Shown: in pieces, positions 1-8,498 of the stretch
Layout: each line of letters opens with the position of its first letter
Position numbering within the stretch: position 1 is the stretch's first letter
DNA from: Urechidicola vernalis
GTDB lineage: Bacteria; Bacteroidota; Bacteroidia; Flavobacteriales; Flavobacteriaceae
DNA: 64,000 nt
Reading direction: 5' to 3'
Assembly: GCF_031846385.1 (NCBI RefSeq)
Contig: NZ_JAVRHV010000005.1
Span: 62,001-126,000, forward strand
Translations under genes and position numbers: made by a program
The notes under the pieces: model-generated
The model's input: the letters and a program-made list of their open reading frames with translations, nothing else
The model's database searches: none
What the model was told of the DNA's origin: nothing

Positions 1-381
1 TATTTGACATTTTTTTATGAAGACGGAGACAATACATTTTTGTCATCAATAGATGAAACTGGGTTAGAGATTGGTGATGTTATCTGGGATTATCAAGGAT
101 TGTATAATATTATCATCGATTCTCAAATTTTAACATTGAATTATGATGGTGGAGATACTGAAAAGTTCGATTTGACCGTTATTAATGACAACGTACTAGA
201 GATGTACCATTTAAGTTCGGGTACAACCTATCAATTTACGGGTAGAGGTTTCAATTTAATAGAGAAAAGAAACTTACGTAAAAAAGAATCAGCAAATTCT
301 GATAAGAGCGTAAGGAATGGATCTAAAAAACGTACTAAAGTAGATAGTAGAACAATATTAGGAGAAAAGCATTTAAAATAA
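1..381 (+). CDS. Unknown protein, C-terminal part (5' end outside window)
   Basis: The frame is open from the left edge to the TAA at 379-381, so only the last 126 codons are visible. No convincing internal start exists, and the TTG at position 4 is probably just a leucine codon. The visible part begins with alternating hydrophobic and polar beta-strand-like stretches (LTLNYDGGDTEKFDLTVI and similar). This resembles the lipocalin-like lipoproteins of Bacteroidota. It ends in a strongly basic, Ser/Lys-rich tail of about 40 residues. The lipocalin-like assignment is inference from the strand pattern only. A strong terminator follows at 435. Confidence 0.6.
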   Translation, partial: YLTFFYEDGDNTFLSSIDETGLEIGDVIWDYQGLYNIIIDSQILTLNYDGGDTEKFDLTVINDNVLEMYHLSSGTTYQFTGRGFNLIEKRNLRKKESANSDKSVRNGSKKRTKVDSRTILGEKHLK

Positions 382-434
382 AGTTTGGTTAGTTGATTTT
401 TGGTTGGCTACGCTTGTAGCCAATTGAATTGAAT

Positions 435-459
435 CCCCTCGCATCGCGAGGGGTTTTTT
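435..459 (+). terminator. Rho-independent terminator after the partial gene
   Basis: A perfect 8-bp stem, CCCCTCGC (435-442) with GCGAGGGG (446-453), has a 3-nt loop and is followed directly by TTTTTTC. It closes the transcript of the upstream partial gene. Confidence 0.9.
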
Positions 460-516
460 CTTGTTTATTTTTTTTATAGCTAGGAGCAAACTATCTTTAG
501 CTAAAACAAAAATATT

Positions 517-1269
517 TTGAATAAAACAGTATTAATAACTGGCTCAACTTCTGGAATTGGAATGGCAACCGCAGCACTTTTTGCTGAAAAAGGATTTACT
601 TTAATTCTGTGTGGAAGAAGAGCGGAAAGACTTGAGCATTTAAAAACAACATTAGGTAAATTAACCAAAGTAAGGACACTTCAGTTTGATGTTAGAGATA
701 AAAATGAAATATTTAAAGCTATTGCCTCGCTTCCAAATGATTTTAAAAATATAGATGTACTAATAAATAATGCGGGTAATGCGCATGGTCTAAGCACCAT
801 TCAAGATGGCGATATTGATGATTGGGACGCTATGATGGATATTAATGTAAAAGGCTTGTTATATGTGTCTAAAGCAGTGCTTCCAATAATGACAGAAAGA
901 AACAGCGGCTTTATTGTTAATATAGGCTCTATAGCCGGCAAAGAAGTTTATCCGAATGGAAATGTGTATTGCGCTTCAAAACACGCTGTAGATGCTTTAA
1001 ACAAGGCAATGAGAATTGATTTGAATAAATATAACATTCGTGTTTCCGGTATTCACCCAGGAGCGGTAGAAACGGAATTTTCGGATGTACGCTTTAAAGG
1101 AGATTCTGAAAAAGCAAAAGCGGTGTATGAAGGGTATAATGCCTTACAGGCTGAAGATATTGCGGACATTATTCATTTTGTAGTTACAAGACCGTACCAT
1201 GTTAATATTGAAGATTTAGTGGTATACCCAACAGCACAAGCAAGCGCAACGATCTTAAATAAGAATTAA
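517..1269 (+). CDS. SDR-family NAD(P)-dependent oxidoreductase (YdfG-like)
   Basis: A classical short-chain dehydrogenase/reductase of normal length (250 aa). The Rossmann motif TGSTSGIG is at residues 8-15 and the structural NNAG at 84-87. The catalytic triad is Ser138 (NIGSIAG), Tyr151 and Lys155 (YCASK). The Arg pair after the second strand (CGRRAERL) suggests NADPH preference. The overall sequence is closest to the YdfG group (3-hydroxy acid/serine dehydrogenases acting on malonic semialdehyde), but the true substrate cannot be read from sequence. The start is TTG: no in-frame ATG precedes the Rossmann motif and the protein begins properly at MNKTVLITGS. The next gene starts 1 nt after the stop, so the two are probably cotranscribed. 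Confidence 0.88.
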   Translation: MNKTVLITGSTSGIGMATAALFAEKGFTLILCGRRAERLEHLKTTLGKLTKVRTLQFDVRDKNEIFKAIASLPNDFKNIDVLINNAGNAHGLSTIQDGDIDDWDAMMDINVKGLLYVSKAVLPIMTERNSGFIVNIGSIAGKEVYPNGNVYCASKHAVDALNKAMRIDLNKYNIRVSGIHPGAVETEFSDVRFKGDSEKAKAVYEGYNALQAEDIADIIHFVVTRPYHVNIEDLVVYPTAQASATILNKN

Positions 1270-1270
1270 G

Positions 1271-2410
1271 ATGATTAACAAGCGTTTATTAATTAAAAAC
1301 CTACTCAACCATTCAGATGAAAATAGTTTTTATGATAAAAAACAGCGCTTAAACATTTCTAATAAAATTGGAAAGGCAAAGTTTATAAAGCACATTTGCG
1401 CTTTGTCCAATTCTAATCCAGAAAACAATTCTTATATAGTTATTGGTGTAGAGGATGAATCGAATAAAATTTTAGGTGTAGACTTTTATGATGATAGTAA
1501 GATTCAAAACTTAGTTAATGCGTATTTAGCGAATCCTCCTAAAATTCAATATGAGAATATTGGGTTTCCAAAACTTCAAAAACACAAGGTAATAGGACTT
1601 GTTACAATTCACCCTACGGCCTCTATTTCCTCTTTTAAACGAAACGCATGGAAATACCCTAGAGGAACCTCTTTTTATCGCAGAGGCAGTAATTCTATGC
1701 CGACCACAGAACAATTCGAACTCAGAAATACAAACAAACCTATTGTTGAGTCGATAGAGAAAATTGCTAGTAACAATTTAGAGTTAACATTGACTGGTGT
1801 GTTTGATTTTATAAACAGTCATAACGAAGAGTACAATCCACAATTTAAGGTTTTTAAAGAGCAATTTGTGATTTGTTGGGCTGGGAAATTAAACAGAATA
1901 AATGGCCAGAATTATTACTCAAGAGTAGATATTGAATTGGTAAACGAGCAAGTTCTCTTGTTTTACTCCGTATTAGATGAAGTGACAATAGAGCACAACA
2001 ATTCTTCATTTATAATTACTGAATATGTAAAACTGGGGATTAAAGAAGAGTATCAACATTTTCCTTTAGAGAAGGTTGTTATTCATTTTAAAGACAATGG
2101 TAAACACAATATGATATCTGAGTTATTATTTAAGCCGCCAGCATATGATAGAACTGTTTTACATCATATTTATAATTCAAACAATGCAATTCTAGAGAAA
2201 CTTAAAACCGGTAGGTCCTTAACTAAAATTGAACAAAAGGATTTAGAAAAATTCCCTACAACGTATCTAATCTGTGCGCTAAATGATTTTGTTGACGCAA
2301 AGGATAATTTGGAAGCATCAAAATTATTTCTCAGAGCTTTAGAGGATAAAACGGCATATATACTTTATAAAGATTCGATGCGAATTTTAAGAAAGGTAAG
2401 GTATCAATAA
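1271..2410 (+). CDS. AlbA_2/Schlafen-type putative ATP- or nucleic-acid-binding protein
   Basis: 379 aa. Residues about 15-145 look like the AlbA_2 (Schlafen AAA_4-type) domain: an N-terminal helix rich in Lys, then NNSYIVIGVEDESNKILGV, and finally the typical YPRGTSFYRRGSNSMP strand-turn near residue 125-145. The remaining ~230 residues match nothing I recognise and look mixed alpha/beta without membrane segments or signal peptide, so the protein is cytoplasmic. It starts 1 nt after the SDR stop and has no promoter of its own, which suggests a two-gene operon. The AlbA_2 domain is usually a regulatory or nucleic-acid-binding module; the biological role here is unknown. Confidence 0.75.
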   Translation: MINKRLLIKNLLNHSDENSFYDKKQRLNISNKIGKAKFIKHICALSNSNPENNSYIVIGVEDESNKILGVDFYDDSKIQNLVNAYLANPPKIQYENIGFPKLQKHKVIGLVTIHPTASISSFKRNAWKYPRGTSFYRRGSNSMPTTEQFELRNTNKPIVESIEKIASNNLELTLTGVFDFINSHNEEYNPQFKVFKEQFVICWAGKLNRINGQNYYSRVDIELVNEQVLLFYSVLDEVTIEHNNSSFIITEYVKLGIKEEYQHFPLEKVVIHFKDNGKHNMISELLFKPPAYDRTVLHHIYNSNNAILEKLKTGRSLTKIEQKDLEKFPTTYLICALNDFVDAKDNLEASKLFLRALEDKTAYILYKDSMRILRKVRYQ

Positions 2411-2495
2411 GAATGTCAACTTGAGTTTACACCAGTCTACGGAAGATTTTGGCGTTAGGATTCAACAATACTAGAAGAGATTAATTTATTTGAAA

Positions 2496-2556
2496 TGTCA
2501 GTCTGAGCCTGTCGAAGACCTTAAAATAAGGAAACTTCGACAGGCTCAGTTTGACA
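2496..2556. repeat. Flavobacterial palindromic repeat, copy 1
   Basis: Two 22-nt arms, 2496-2517 and 2535-2556, pair at 20 of 22 positions around a 17-nt loop. The core is GAGCCTGTCGAAG and its complement. The left arm with its flanks is identical over about 30 nt to the copy at 60958. It lies between two convergent genes, so the transcribed hairpin could act as a bidirectional terminator. Confidence 0.85.
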
Positions 2557-2564
2557 ATAGTTTT

Positions 2565-4100
2565 TTATAAATCAAACTTGATTCCTTGCGCTAAAGGCAA
2601 TTCATCAGAATAATTCACCGTATTCGTTTGTCTGCGCATATACACTTTCCATGCATCAGAACCAGACTCACGTCCACCTCCAGTTTCTTTTTCTCCACCA
2701 AAAGCACCGCCTATTTCCGCACCAGAAGTTCCGATATTTACGTTTGCAATTCCACAGTCGGATCCAGCATAAGACAAGAACTTTTCTGCTTCTTTCATTT
2801 CATTGGTCATAATTGCCGATGATAATCCTTGTGCAACGCCGTTTTGTTTATCGATTGCATTTTCAACTTCACCAGAGTATTTCATCAAATATAAAATTGG
2901 AGCAAAAGTTTCGTGCTGTACAATTTCAAAATGGTTTTCTGCTTCTATAATAGCAGGTTTTACATAGCATCCACTTTCATATCCTTCACCTTCAAGAACA
3001 CCACCTTCAACCAATACGTTACCCCCTTCAGTTTTTGCTTTCTCAATAGCCGCTAAATAGGTGTTTACAGCATCCGAATCAATTAGAGGCCCAATATGAT
3101 TCTTTTCATCTAAAGGATCTCCAATTGTTAACTGGCCGTAAGCCCCAACAATAGCATCTCTTACTTTATCATATACAGATTCGTGAATAATTAACCTTCT
3201 TGTAGAAGTACAACGTTGTCCACAGGTTCCAACGGCACCGAATACAGCACCAGGAACAACTACTTTTAAATCGGCTGTTGGTGTAATAATAATCGCATTA
3301 TTACCTCCTAATTCTAATAATGATTTACCAAATCGTTCTGCTACAGTAGCACCAACAATTCTTCCCATTCTTGTAGAACCAGTTGCTGAAACTAAAGGAA
3401 CTCTAGCATCAGTCGTCATGTATTCGCCCACTTTATAATCTCCGTTTACAATACACGAAATACCTTCAGGTAAGTTGTTTTCTTTTAAAACGTCTGCAAT
3501 AATATTTTGACACGCAACTGAACATAAAGGCGCTTTTTCTGATGGTTTCCAAACGCAAACATCACCGCAGATCCAAGCCAAGGCAGTGTTCCATGCCCAT
3601 ACGGCTACTGGAAAGTTAAATGCAGAAATAATACCAACAACACCAATAGGGTGCCATTGCTCTCTCATAACATGCCCTGGACGTTCCGATGGAATCGTTT
3701 GTCCGTTTAATTGTCTAGACAATCCAACTGCAAAATCACAGATATCAATCATTTCTTGAACCTCACCATAACCTTCTTGAAGAGATTTCCCCATTTCATA
3801 AGAAACTAACATTCCTAATGGTTCTTTAAGTTCTCTCAATTTGTTTCCAAATTGGCGAACAATTTCTCCGCGTTGTGGAGCAGGCATATTTCTAAAAGAT
3901 AAAAATGCTTTAGTAGAAGCATCCATAACCTTGTCATAATCTTCTCTAGTAGCCGTAGAAACCTTTCCGATTAATTGACCGTCAACAGGAGAATAAGACT
4001 CGATTATTGGACCATTTCCAAAGTTGTCTGAACCTGTGGAAACACCATTATTTAGTTCCTTTAACCCTAAAATTTCAAGTGATTTTTTAATATCTGTCAT
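2565..4100 (-). CDS. amaB: L-piperidine-6-carboxylate / alpha-aminoadipic semialdehyde dehydrogenase (ALDH7 family)
   Basis: An aldehyde dehydrogenase of the antiquitin (ALDH7) type, 511 aa, the full family length. The catalytic Cys297 is in GTCGQRCTSTRR, a signature of ALDH7. The general base Glu263 is in LLELGGNN and the oxyanion Asn162 in FNFPVAVWAWN. The enzyme oxidises alpha-aminoadipate-6-semialdehyde (piperideine-6-carboxylate) to alpha-aminoadipate using NAD+, a late step of lysine catabolism. It is a soluble cytoplasmic enzyme. It stands alone: no lysine aminotransferase or lysine oxidase gene lies beside it. A weak -7-like sequence (one mismatch to TANNTTTG) sits at 4129-4136. ALDH7 membership is firm; the exact substrate rests on family knowledge. 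Confidence 0.92.
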   Translation of the reverse strand: MTDIKKSLEILGLKELNNGVSTGSDNFGNGPIIESYSPVDGQLIGKVSTATREDYDKVMDASTKAFLSFRNMPAPQRGEIVRQFGNKLRELKEPLGMLVSYEMGKSLQEGYGEVQEMIDICDFAVGLSRQLNGQTIPSERPGHVMREQWHPIGVVGIISAFNFPVAVWAWNTALAWICGDVCVWKPSEKAPLCSVACQNIIADVLKENNLPEGISCIVNGDYKVGEYMTTDARVPLVSATGSTRMGRIVGATVAERFGKSLLELGGNNAIIITPTADLKVVVPGAVFGAVGTCGQRCTSTRRLIIHESVYDKVRDAIVGAYGQLTIGDPLDEKNHIGPLIDSDAVNTYLAAIEKAKTEGGNVLVEGGVLEGEGYESGCYVKPAIIEAENHFEIVQHETFAPILYLMKYSGEVENAIDKQNGVAQGLSSAIMTNEMKEAEKFLSYAGSDCGIANVNIGTSGAEIGGAFGGEKETGGGRESGSDAWKVYMRRQTNTVNYSDELPLAQGIKFDL

Positions 4101-4264
4101 TACTAAGTTTTTTATGGTTAAAACTACAATTTTAAAAGGAAAGATACTTAGAGTTAGATTATTGAATTTTCAATCGGAATTGATGTACAGGATTAATTTA
4201 ACAATGGTTTTTAAAATAAGGGTGAATGAATCACAATACAATAATTAGGTTACTTCATTTTAAA

Positions 4265-4322
4265 TAAAAATCCAAATTCTCAGAATTCGAAACTATTTAT
4301 TCGAACAGTGAAAATTTGGATT
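4265..4322 (-). terminator. Hairpin terminator of the small lipoprotein gene
   Basis: The 10-nt arms AATCCAAATT (4269-4278) and AATTTGGATT (4313-4322) pair perfectly, with an inner TTCGAA palindrome. Read on the minus strand, the right arm is followed by TTTTTATTT. It lies just beyond the stop of the lipoprotein gene at 4348. The 247-nt gap (4101-4347) holds nothing else I can support. Confidence 0.65.
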
Positions 4323-4347
4323 CAATATTGTGGATAATAAAGTTCTT

Positions 4348-4758
4348 TTATACTACCGGAACCTCTATTGTTAAAAATAAATCTTGGCCATCTGCATCTT
4401 CTCCTTGGTAGAATTTAAATATATAAGGTTCTGTTTGCAATGCCTGAACTGGTATAGAGAAAGTAACCTCTCTAATATTAGGTGTACAAGGAATGCCATC
4501 ATCAATATGAACAATTGGGTAGATTAATCTAGAAGTACCTTCATAAAAATAATCGTATTGGTTGTAAAAAAAGTGACAACTATCGTCTAATTCAATGGTA
4601 ACTTCAACTCGATAGGTGCGTCCAAATTCAAATTCCTCTGGAACATCAGCGCTAATTACTTCTGTGTACTCTAAATGATAATCGTGATAATCGTCATCAT
4701 CATCGTTACAAGAAATAAAGGTCGTAATGGCTAAAATAAGTAGTAAATACCGTTTCAT
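4348..4758 (-). CDS. Small putative lipoprotein of unknown function
   Basis: 136 aa with a lipoprotein signal peptide. The hydrophobic stretch LLLILAITTF is followed by the lipobox ISC at Cys17, then an acidic linker (NDDDDDY) of the kind that in Bacteroidota favours export to the outer surface. The mature part is about 110 residues of beta-rich sequence with two cysteines (DDSCHFFY and IPCTPN) that could form a disulfide. I recognise no domain family. It is divergent from the LuxE-like gene and has its own terminator, so it is probably monocistronic. Confidence 0.75.
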   Translation of the reverse strand: MKRYLLLILAITTFISCNDDDDDYHDYHLEYTEVISADVPEEFEFGRTYRVEVTIELDDSCHFFYNQYDYFYEGTSRLIYPIVHIDDGIPCTPNIREVTFSIPVQALQTEPYIFKFYQGEDADGQDLFLTIEVPVV

Positions 4759-4819
4759 AATTTTAATATTTAGGGTTTATATGATTAAAAATACGGCTAG
4801 TTGATGGCCAAATTTATAG

Positions 4820-4827
4820 TATTTTTG
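4820..4827 (+). promoter_or_regulatory. -7 element, nearly leaderless promoter of the LuxE-like gene
   Basis: An exact TATTTTTG (TANNTTTG consensus) ends 8 nt before the ATG at 4836. The expected start of transcription is within a few nucleotides of the start codon. Confidence 0.7.
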
Positions 4828-4835
4828 CGACACGA

Positions 4836-5810
4836 ATGAAACCAAAACTCAATTTTAACATATCGAGTCGAATTCAGTTTGAAGAACAAGCACTTGAAAT
4901 ATTTCGATTTCAAGCGAAGAATTGTGCTGTATATCGCGATTTTATAAAACACCTTAAGGTAGATGTTTCTTCTGTTTCTAATATTAGCGAAATTCCTTTT
5001 TTACCCATTCAGTTTTTTAAGTCTCATACAGTTGTATCTAACAATGACGCCGTTGAACAGACATTTTTAAGTAGCGGAACCGGAGGAATACAGAGCAAAC
5101 ATTTTGTAACGGACCTTACTGTATATGAAGAAAGTTATCTAAAAGGGTTTGCGCATTTTTATGGAAATATTGATAACTATATTTTATTGGCGTTATTGCC
5201 AAGTTATTTAGAACGTGATGGATCTTCTTTAATTTATATGGTAGACGATTTAATTAAAAAATCGAAAAGTGAAAAAAGTGGTTTTTTCCTTAAAAACAAC
5301 TCAAAATTTAAAGAAATCGTTCAAAATTCATCATTAAACAATAAAAAATTGCTGATTTTAGGTGTTTCATATGCTTTGTTAGATGAGGCTGAAAAGCGTG
5401 AAATTGACCTTTCAAATGCCATTGTTATGGAAACAGGTGGTATGAAAGGACGAAGAAAAGAAATGATTCGCGCTGAATTGCATAATGAATTAACAAGAGG
5501 CCTTAATGTAGAAAAAATACATTCAGAATATGGTATGACCGAATTGCTTTCTCAAGCTTATTCCAAAGGAGATGGAATTTTTAAATGTCCACCTTGGATG
5601 GATATTTTGATACGGGATACTGAAGACGCTTTGTCTTTATTGCCAAACGGAAAAACAGGAGGCGTAAATGTTATCGATTTAGCCAATATCAATTCTTGTT
5701 GTTTTATTGCAACCCAAGATTTAGGAAAGAAATTTGATAATGGAACTTTCGAAATTTTAGGGCGTTTTGACAATTCGGAAATAAGAGGCTGTAATTTGTT
5801 GATAAACTAG
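4836..5810 (+). CDS. LuxE/PaaK-like acyl-protein synthetase (adenylate-forming family)
   Basis: 324 aa, related to LuxE acyl-protein synthetases and thus to the adenylate-forming superfamily. The P-loop-like TFLSSGTGG is at residues 76-84, the METGGMKGRRKEM segment at about 198-210, and HSEYGMTELLSQAY at 229-242, which corresponds to the acyl-adenylate motif YGxTE. Family members activate a fatty acid as acyl-AMP and pass it to a cysteine or a carrier. No luxC, luxA/B or acyl carrier gene is nearby, so light production is not implied and the acceptor is unknown. The promoter is immediately upstream. The GAF-domain gene follows after 84 nt on the same strand and may be coexpressed. Confidence 0.8.
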   Translation: MKPKLNFNISSRIQFEEQALEIFRFQAKNCAVYRDFIKHLKVDVSSVSNISEIPFLPIQFFKSHTVVSNNDAVEQTFLSSGTGGIQSKHFVTDLTVYEESYLKGFAHFYGNIDNYILLALLPSYLERDGSSLIYMVDDLIKKSKSEKSGFFLKNNSKFKEIVQNSSLNNKKLLILGVSYALLDEAEKREIDLSNAIVMETGGMKGRRKEMIRAELHNELTRGLNVEKIHSEYGMTELLSQAYSKGDGIFKCPPWMDILIRDTEDALSLLPNGKTGGVNVIDLANINSCCFIATQDLGKKFDNGTFEILGRFDNSEIRGCNLLIN

Positions 5811-5894
5811 GGTTTAGTTTGTTTTTTACAAACAATAATTTTAAATTAGCGTTTAAGAGATTGTTGTGAACCCCATTAATTCAAAGAAATACTT

Positions 5895-7091
5895 ATGGAT
5901 AGAATTAATGTACTTGAGGGAAGAAATGATCGATTTAAGGTTTTTACTAAAGAATTACTGGCAGAAACTAACGACCAAGAATTACAAGAAATTGTAAAAA
6001 AAGCGGCTGATGAACTTTCAAGCCCTATAGCTTTAGTTAGTCTTGTTCTTGACCACATCCAATTTTTTAAAGCTTTTGTTGGATTGCCTGATGATTTAGC
6101 TTCGGCAAGAGGAACACATAGAGATGTCTCATTTTGTCAATTCGTGGTTCGATATGGTGAACCGTTTGAAGTGAATGATGCTCCGAATGATTCAAGAATT
6201 CCGCAACATGTTGTCAAAGAGTATGATATTCAATCTTATTTAGGAGTGCCTATTTTAGTAGAAGATGTTGTGGTTGGCTCGTTGTGCGTTCTTGATTTTA
6301 AGAAGAGGGGGTTTACGGTTCAGGATAAAGACAATTTGCAAGAATTGTCATTACTTGTAAATAAAAGACTTGTAGCGATTACAAAGGAGCGAAAGCACAA
6401 GAGGCTTGATTTAACTGAGGCCACTTTAAAACCTGCTCTTTCGGAGTTGTCACAAACGTTTAAACCAATTCAACAATTTATCAATCAAGGATATTCTGCC
6501 GTAGCTTCAATAAGATCTTTTATTCTGCATTCAAAATATAAACATCGAGAAAATACTCAGGAGTCGATAAAATCAAAGTTGTATTTGGAAGCAGCTTCCG
6601 AAGCCAATCAATTGAATGAAAGTTTACTTCGAGAAATTGAATTTGCAATTAGAGATGGGGAAGATTGTGTCGCCGCACTTGAGCAATTAATATTAAATAT
6701 AGAATCTACGAAATTATCAGAAATAATAATTTCAGCCCAAGACCTATCTAGAAATGCAACAAATTTAATTGGGGGATTTTCTTTGCCAGATTTTAAATCT
6801 GACCCTTTAATTTATACGAAAGGTAATTGGGCCATTGCAATAATTACAAATTGTCTTTTAATTATATCCTCAGAATTGCATAGTTTAAATTCAAGCAATG
6901 GAATTCAATTAGTAATAAAAGAGAAAGACAAAAATGTTGAATTACTTTTTACAGCAATTGATATGAAAAGAGTTAATATTAAGAATACTCTAGGTCAAAT
7001 GAAAAAATTATTAGAGAAAAAATATCCTACGTTTTCATTTGATTCAGTCGAAGAAAAAATAAGAATCATATTTAAGACTAAAGAAATATAA
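5895..7091 (+). CDS. GAF-domain sensory protein
   Basis: 398 aa. An N-terminal GAF domain spans about residues 22-165. It contains the typical segments SSPIALVSLVLDHIQFFKA, SFCQFVVRYGEPFEVNDAPND and IQSYLGVPILVEDVVVGSLCVLD, and resembles phytochrome-related GAF domains of flavobacterial histidine kinases. The C-terminal ~230 residues are mostly predicted helix and lack a recognisable HATPase, GGDEF, HD or DNA-binding signature. The C-terminus loosely recalls a dimerisation/phosphotransfer core followed by a degenerate kinase-like fold, but that is inference. No signal peptide or membrane segment, so it is probably cytoplasmic. The ligand is unknown. Confidence 0.8.
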   Translation: MDRINVLEGRNDRFKVFTKELLAETNDQELQEIVKKAADELSSPIALVSLVLDHIQFFKAFVGLPDDLASARGTHRDVSFCQFVVRYGEPFEVNDAPNDSRIPQHVVKEYDIQSYLGVPILVEDVVVGSLCVLDFKKRGFTVQDKDNLQELSLLVNKRLVAITKERKHKRLDLTEATLKPALSELSQTFKPIQQFINQGYSAVASIRSFILHSKYKHRENTQESIKSKLYLEAASEANQLNESLLREIEFAIRDGEDCVAALEQLILNIESTKLSEIIISAQDLSRNATNLIGGFSLPDFKSDPLIYTKGNWAIAIITNCLLIISSELHSLNSSNGIQLVIKEKDKNVELLFTAIDMKRVNIKNTLGQMKKLLEKKYPTFSFDSVEEKIRIIFKTKEI

Positions 7092-7130
7092 TAAAAGATT
7101 TTAGGTAATTCTACTTTATTCAAAAATACG

Positions 7131-8417
7131 TTACTCAACTTTCAATAAGAAATAACTCTTTTTACCACGTTGTAATAACACATATTTATTGGCAATTAAA
7201 TCATTTGTAGTAATAACGAAGTCCTCTTTTACTTTTGTTTTGTTTACCGAAATAGAGTTTTCTTTTAAGGCTCTTCTTACTTCTCCATTAGATTTTAAAA
7301 ATCCAGTCTCTGCAAAGGCAGGAACTATTTCGAATCCATTTTCAATCTGATTTCTAGAAACTGAAGCCTGTGGCACACCTTCGAATACATCTAAAAAAGT
7401 TTGTTCATCCAATCCTTTTAAATCATCTGAAGTAGACTTTCCGAATAAGATGTTAGATGCTTTAATAGCATTGTCATACGCTTCTTGTCCATGGGTCATA
7501 ATGGTTACCTCTTTACCAATTGTTTTTTGTAATAAACGCATATGAGGTGCTTCTTTATGCTCTGCAGTTAATTTTTCAATAGTTTCTTTATCTAAAAAGG
7601 TGAAGATTTTGATAAAGTTTTCTGCATCTTCATCAGAAGAGTTTAACCAATATTGGTAGAATTTATAAGGCGAAGTTCTTTTAGCATCTAACCAAACATT
7701 TCCACCTTCGGTTTTTCCGAATTTAGTTCCGTCTGCTTTTGTAACTAATGGCACTGTAATGGCATAAGCTTTTCCTTGTGCTTTTCTACGGATTAATTCA
7801 GTCCCAGTGGTTATATTTCCCCACTGATCAGAGCCACCCATTTGTAGTTTACAATTCTTCTCTTTGTATAAGTGGTAGAAATCGTATCCTTGAAATAATT
7901 GGTAGGTAAATTCTGTAAAACTCATTCCGTCTGTATTCTCGCCAGAAATTCGTTTTTTAACAGAATCCTTTGCCATCATGTAGTTTACGGTGATGTGTTT
8001 ACCGGTGTCACGTACAAAATCGATTAGTGAAATATCTTTCATCCAATCGTAGTTATTCACCAATTCTGCACTGTTTTCATCAGATTCAAAATCGATATAG
8101 CGTTCTAATTGCTCTTGTACTCCGGCAATATTTTTTGCTAAGGTCTCTTCGTCTAACAAATTTCTTTCCGCAGATTTTCCTGATGGATCACCGACCATTC
8201 CGGTAGCGCCACCAACTAAAGCGATTGGTTTGTGACCGGCTAATTGAAAATGTTTTAAGATAAAGATTTGAACTAAACTTCCAATATGTAAAGAGTCTGC
8301 AGTTGGATCAAATCCGATATATGCACTCGTTTTTTCTTTTGCAAGTTGCTCTTCAGTTCCTGGCATGATATCATGTAACAAGCCTCTCCATTTCAATTCT
8401 TCTACAAAGTTCTTCAT
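7131..8417 (-). CDS. tyrS: Tyrosine--tRNA ligase
   Basis: A class I aminoacyl-tRNA synthetase that charges tRNA-Tyr. From the ATG at 8417 it is 428 aa, normal for TyrS. The HIGH-type motif HIGS is at 44-47, the KMSKS-type KFGKT at 232-236, the tyrosine-binding and dimer segment around QMGGSDQWGN (192-201), and an S4 RNA-binding domain at the C-terminus (about 360-425). The frame is open upstream to 8453, but the exact -7 element at 8438-8445 lies inside that extension, and MKNFVEELKWRGL is the expected N-terminus. The ATG at 8417 is therefore the start. Confidence 0.96.
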   Translation of the reverse strand: MKNFVEELKWRGLLHDIMPGTEEQLAKEKTSAYIGFDPTADSLHIGSLVQIFILKHFQLAGHKPIALVGGATGMVGDPSGKSAERNLLDEETLAKNIAGVQEQLERYIDFESDENSAELVNNYDWMKDISLIDFVRDTGKHITVNYMMAKDSVKKRISGENTDGMSFTEFTYQLFQGYDFYHLYKEKNCKLQMGGSDQWGNITTGTELIRRKAQGKAYAITVPLVTKADGTKFGKTEGGNVWLDAKRTSPYKFYQYWLNSSDEDAENFIKIFTFLDKETIEKLTAEHKEAPHMRLLQKTIGKEVTIMTHGQEAYDNAIKASNILFGKSTSDDLKGLDEQTFLDVFEGVPQASVSRNQIENGFEIVPAFAETGFLKSNGEVRRALKENSISVNKTKVKEDFVITTNDLIANKYVLLQRGKKSYFLLKVE

Positions 8418-8437
8418 CTTAAAAAAATAATTTTTGG

Positions 8438-8445
8438 CAAAGATA
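8438..8445 (-). promoter_or_regulatory. -7 element of tyrS
   Basis: Exact TATCTTTG on the minus strand, ending 20 nt before the ATG at 8417. It rules out the longer upstream reading of tyrS. Confidence 0.7.
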
Positions 8446-8486
8446 AAAATCAATGAATAATTAAGAATGAATAATTTAGTTTTCTT

Positions 8487-8494
8487 TACTTTCG
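8487..8494 (+). promoter_or_regulatory. -7-like element, leaderless promoter of the epimerase gene
   Basis: TACTTTCG, one mismatch from TANNTTTG, ends 4 nt before the ATG at 8499. The mRNA would start at or beside the start codon. Confidence 0.5.
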
Positions 8495-8498
8495 TTCT

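Noticed and set aside
4836..5810. Bioluminescence (lux) operon
   Set aside because: Only a LuxE-like protein is present; no luxA, luxB, luxC or luxD genes are in reach.
8418..8453. Longer tyrS start at 8453
   Set aside because: An exact -7 element (8445-8438) lies inside this extension and the conserved TyrS N-terminus starts at the ATG at 8417.
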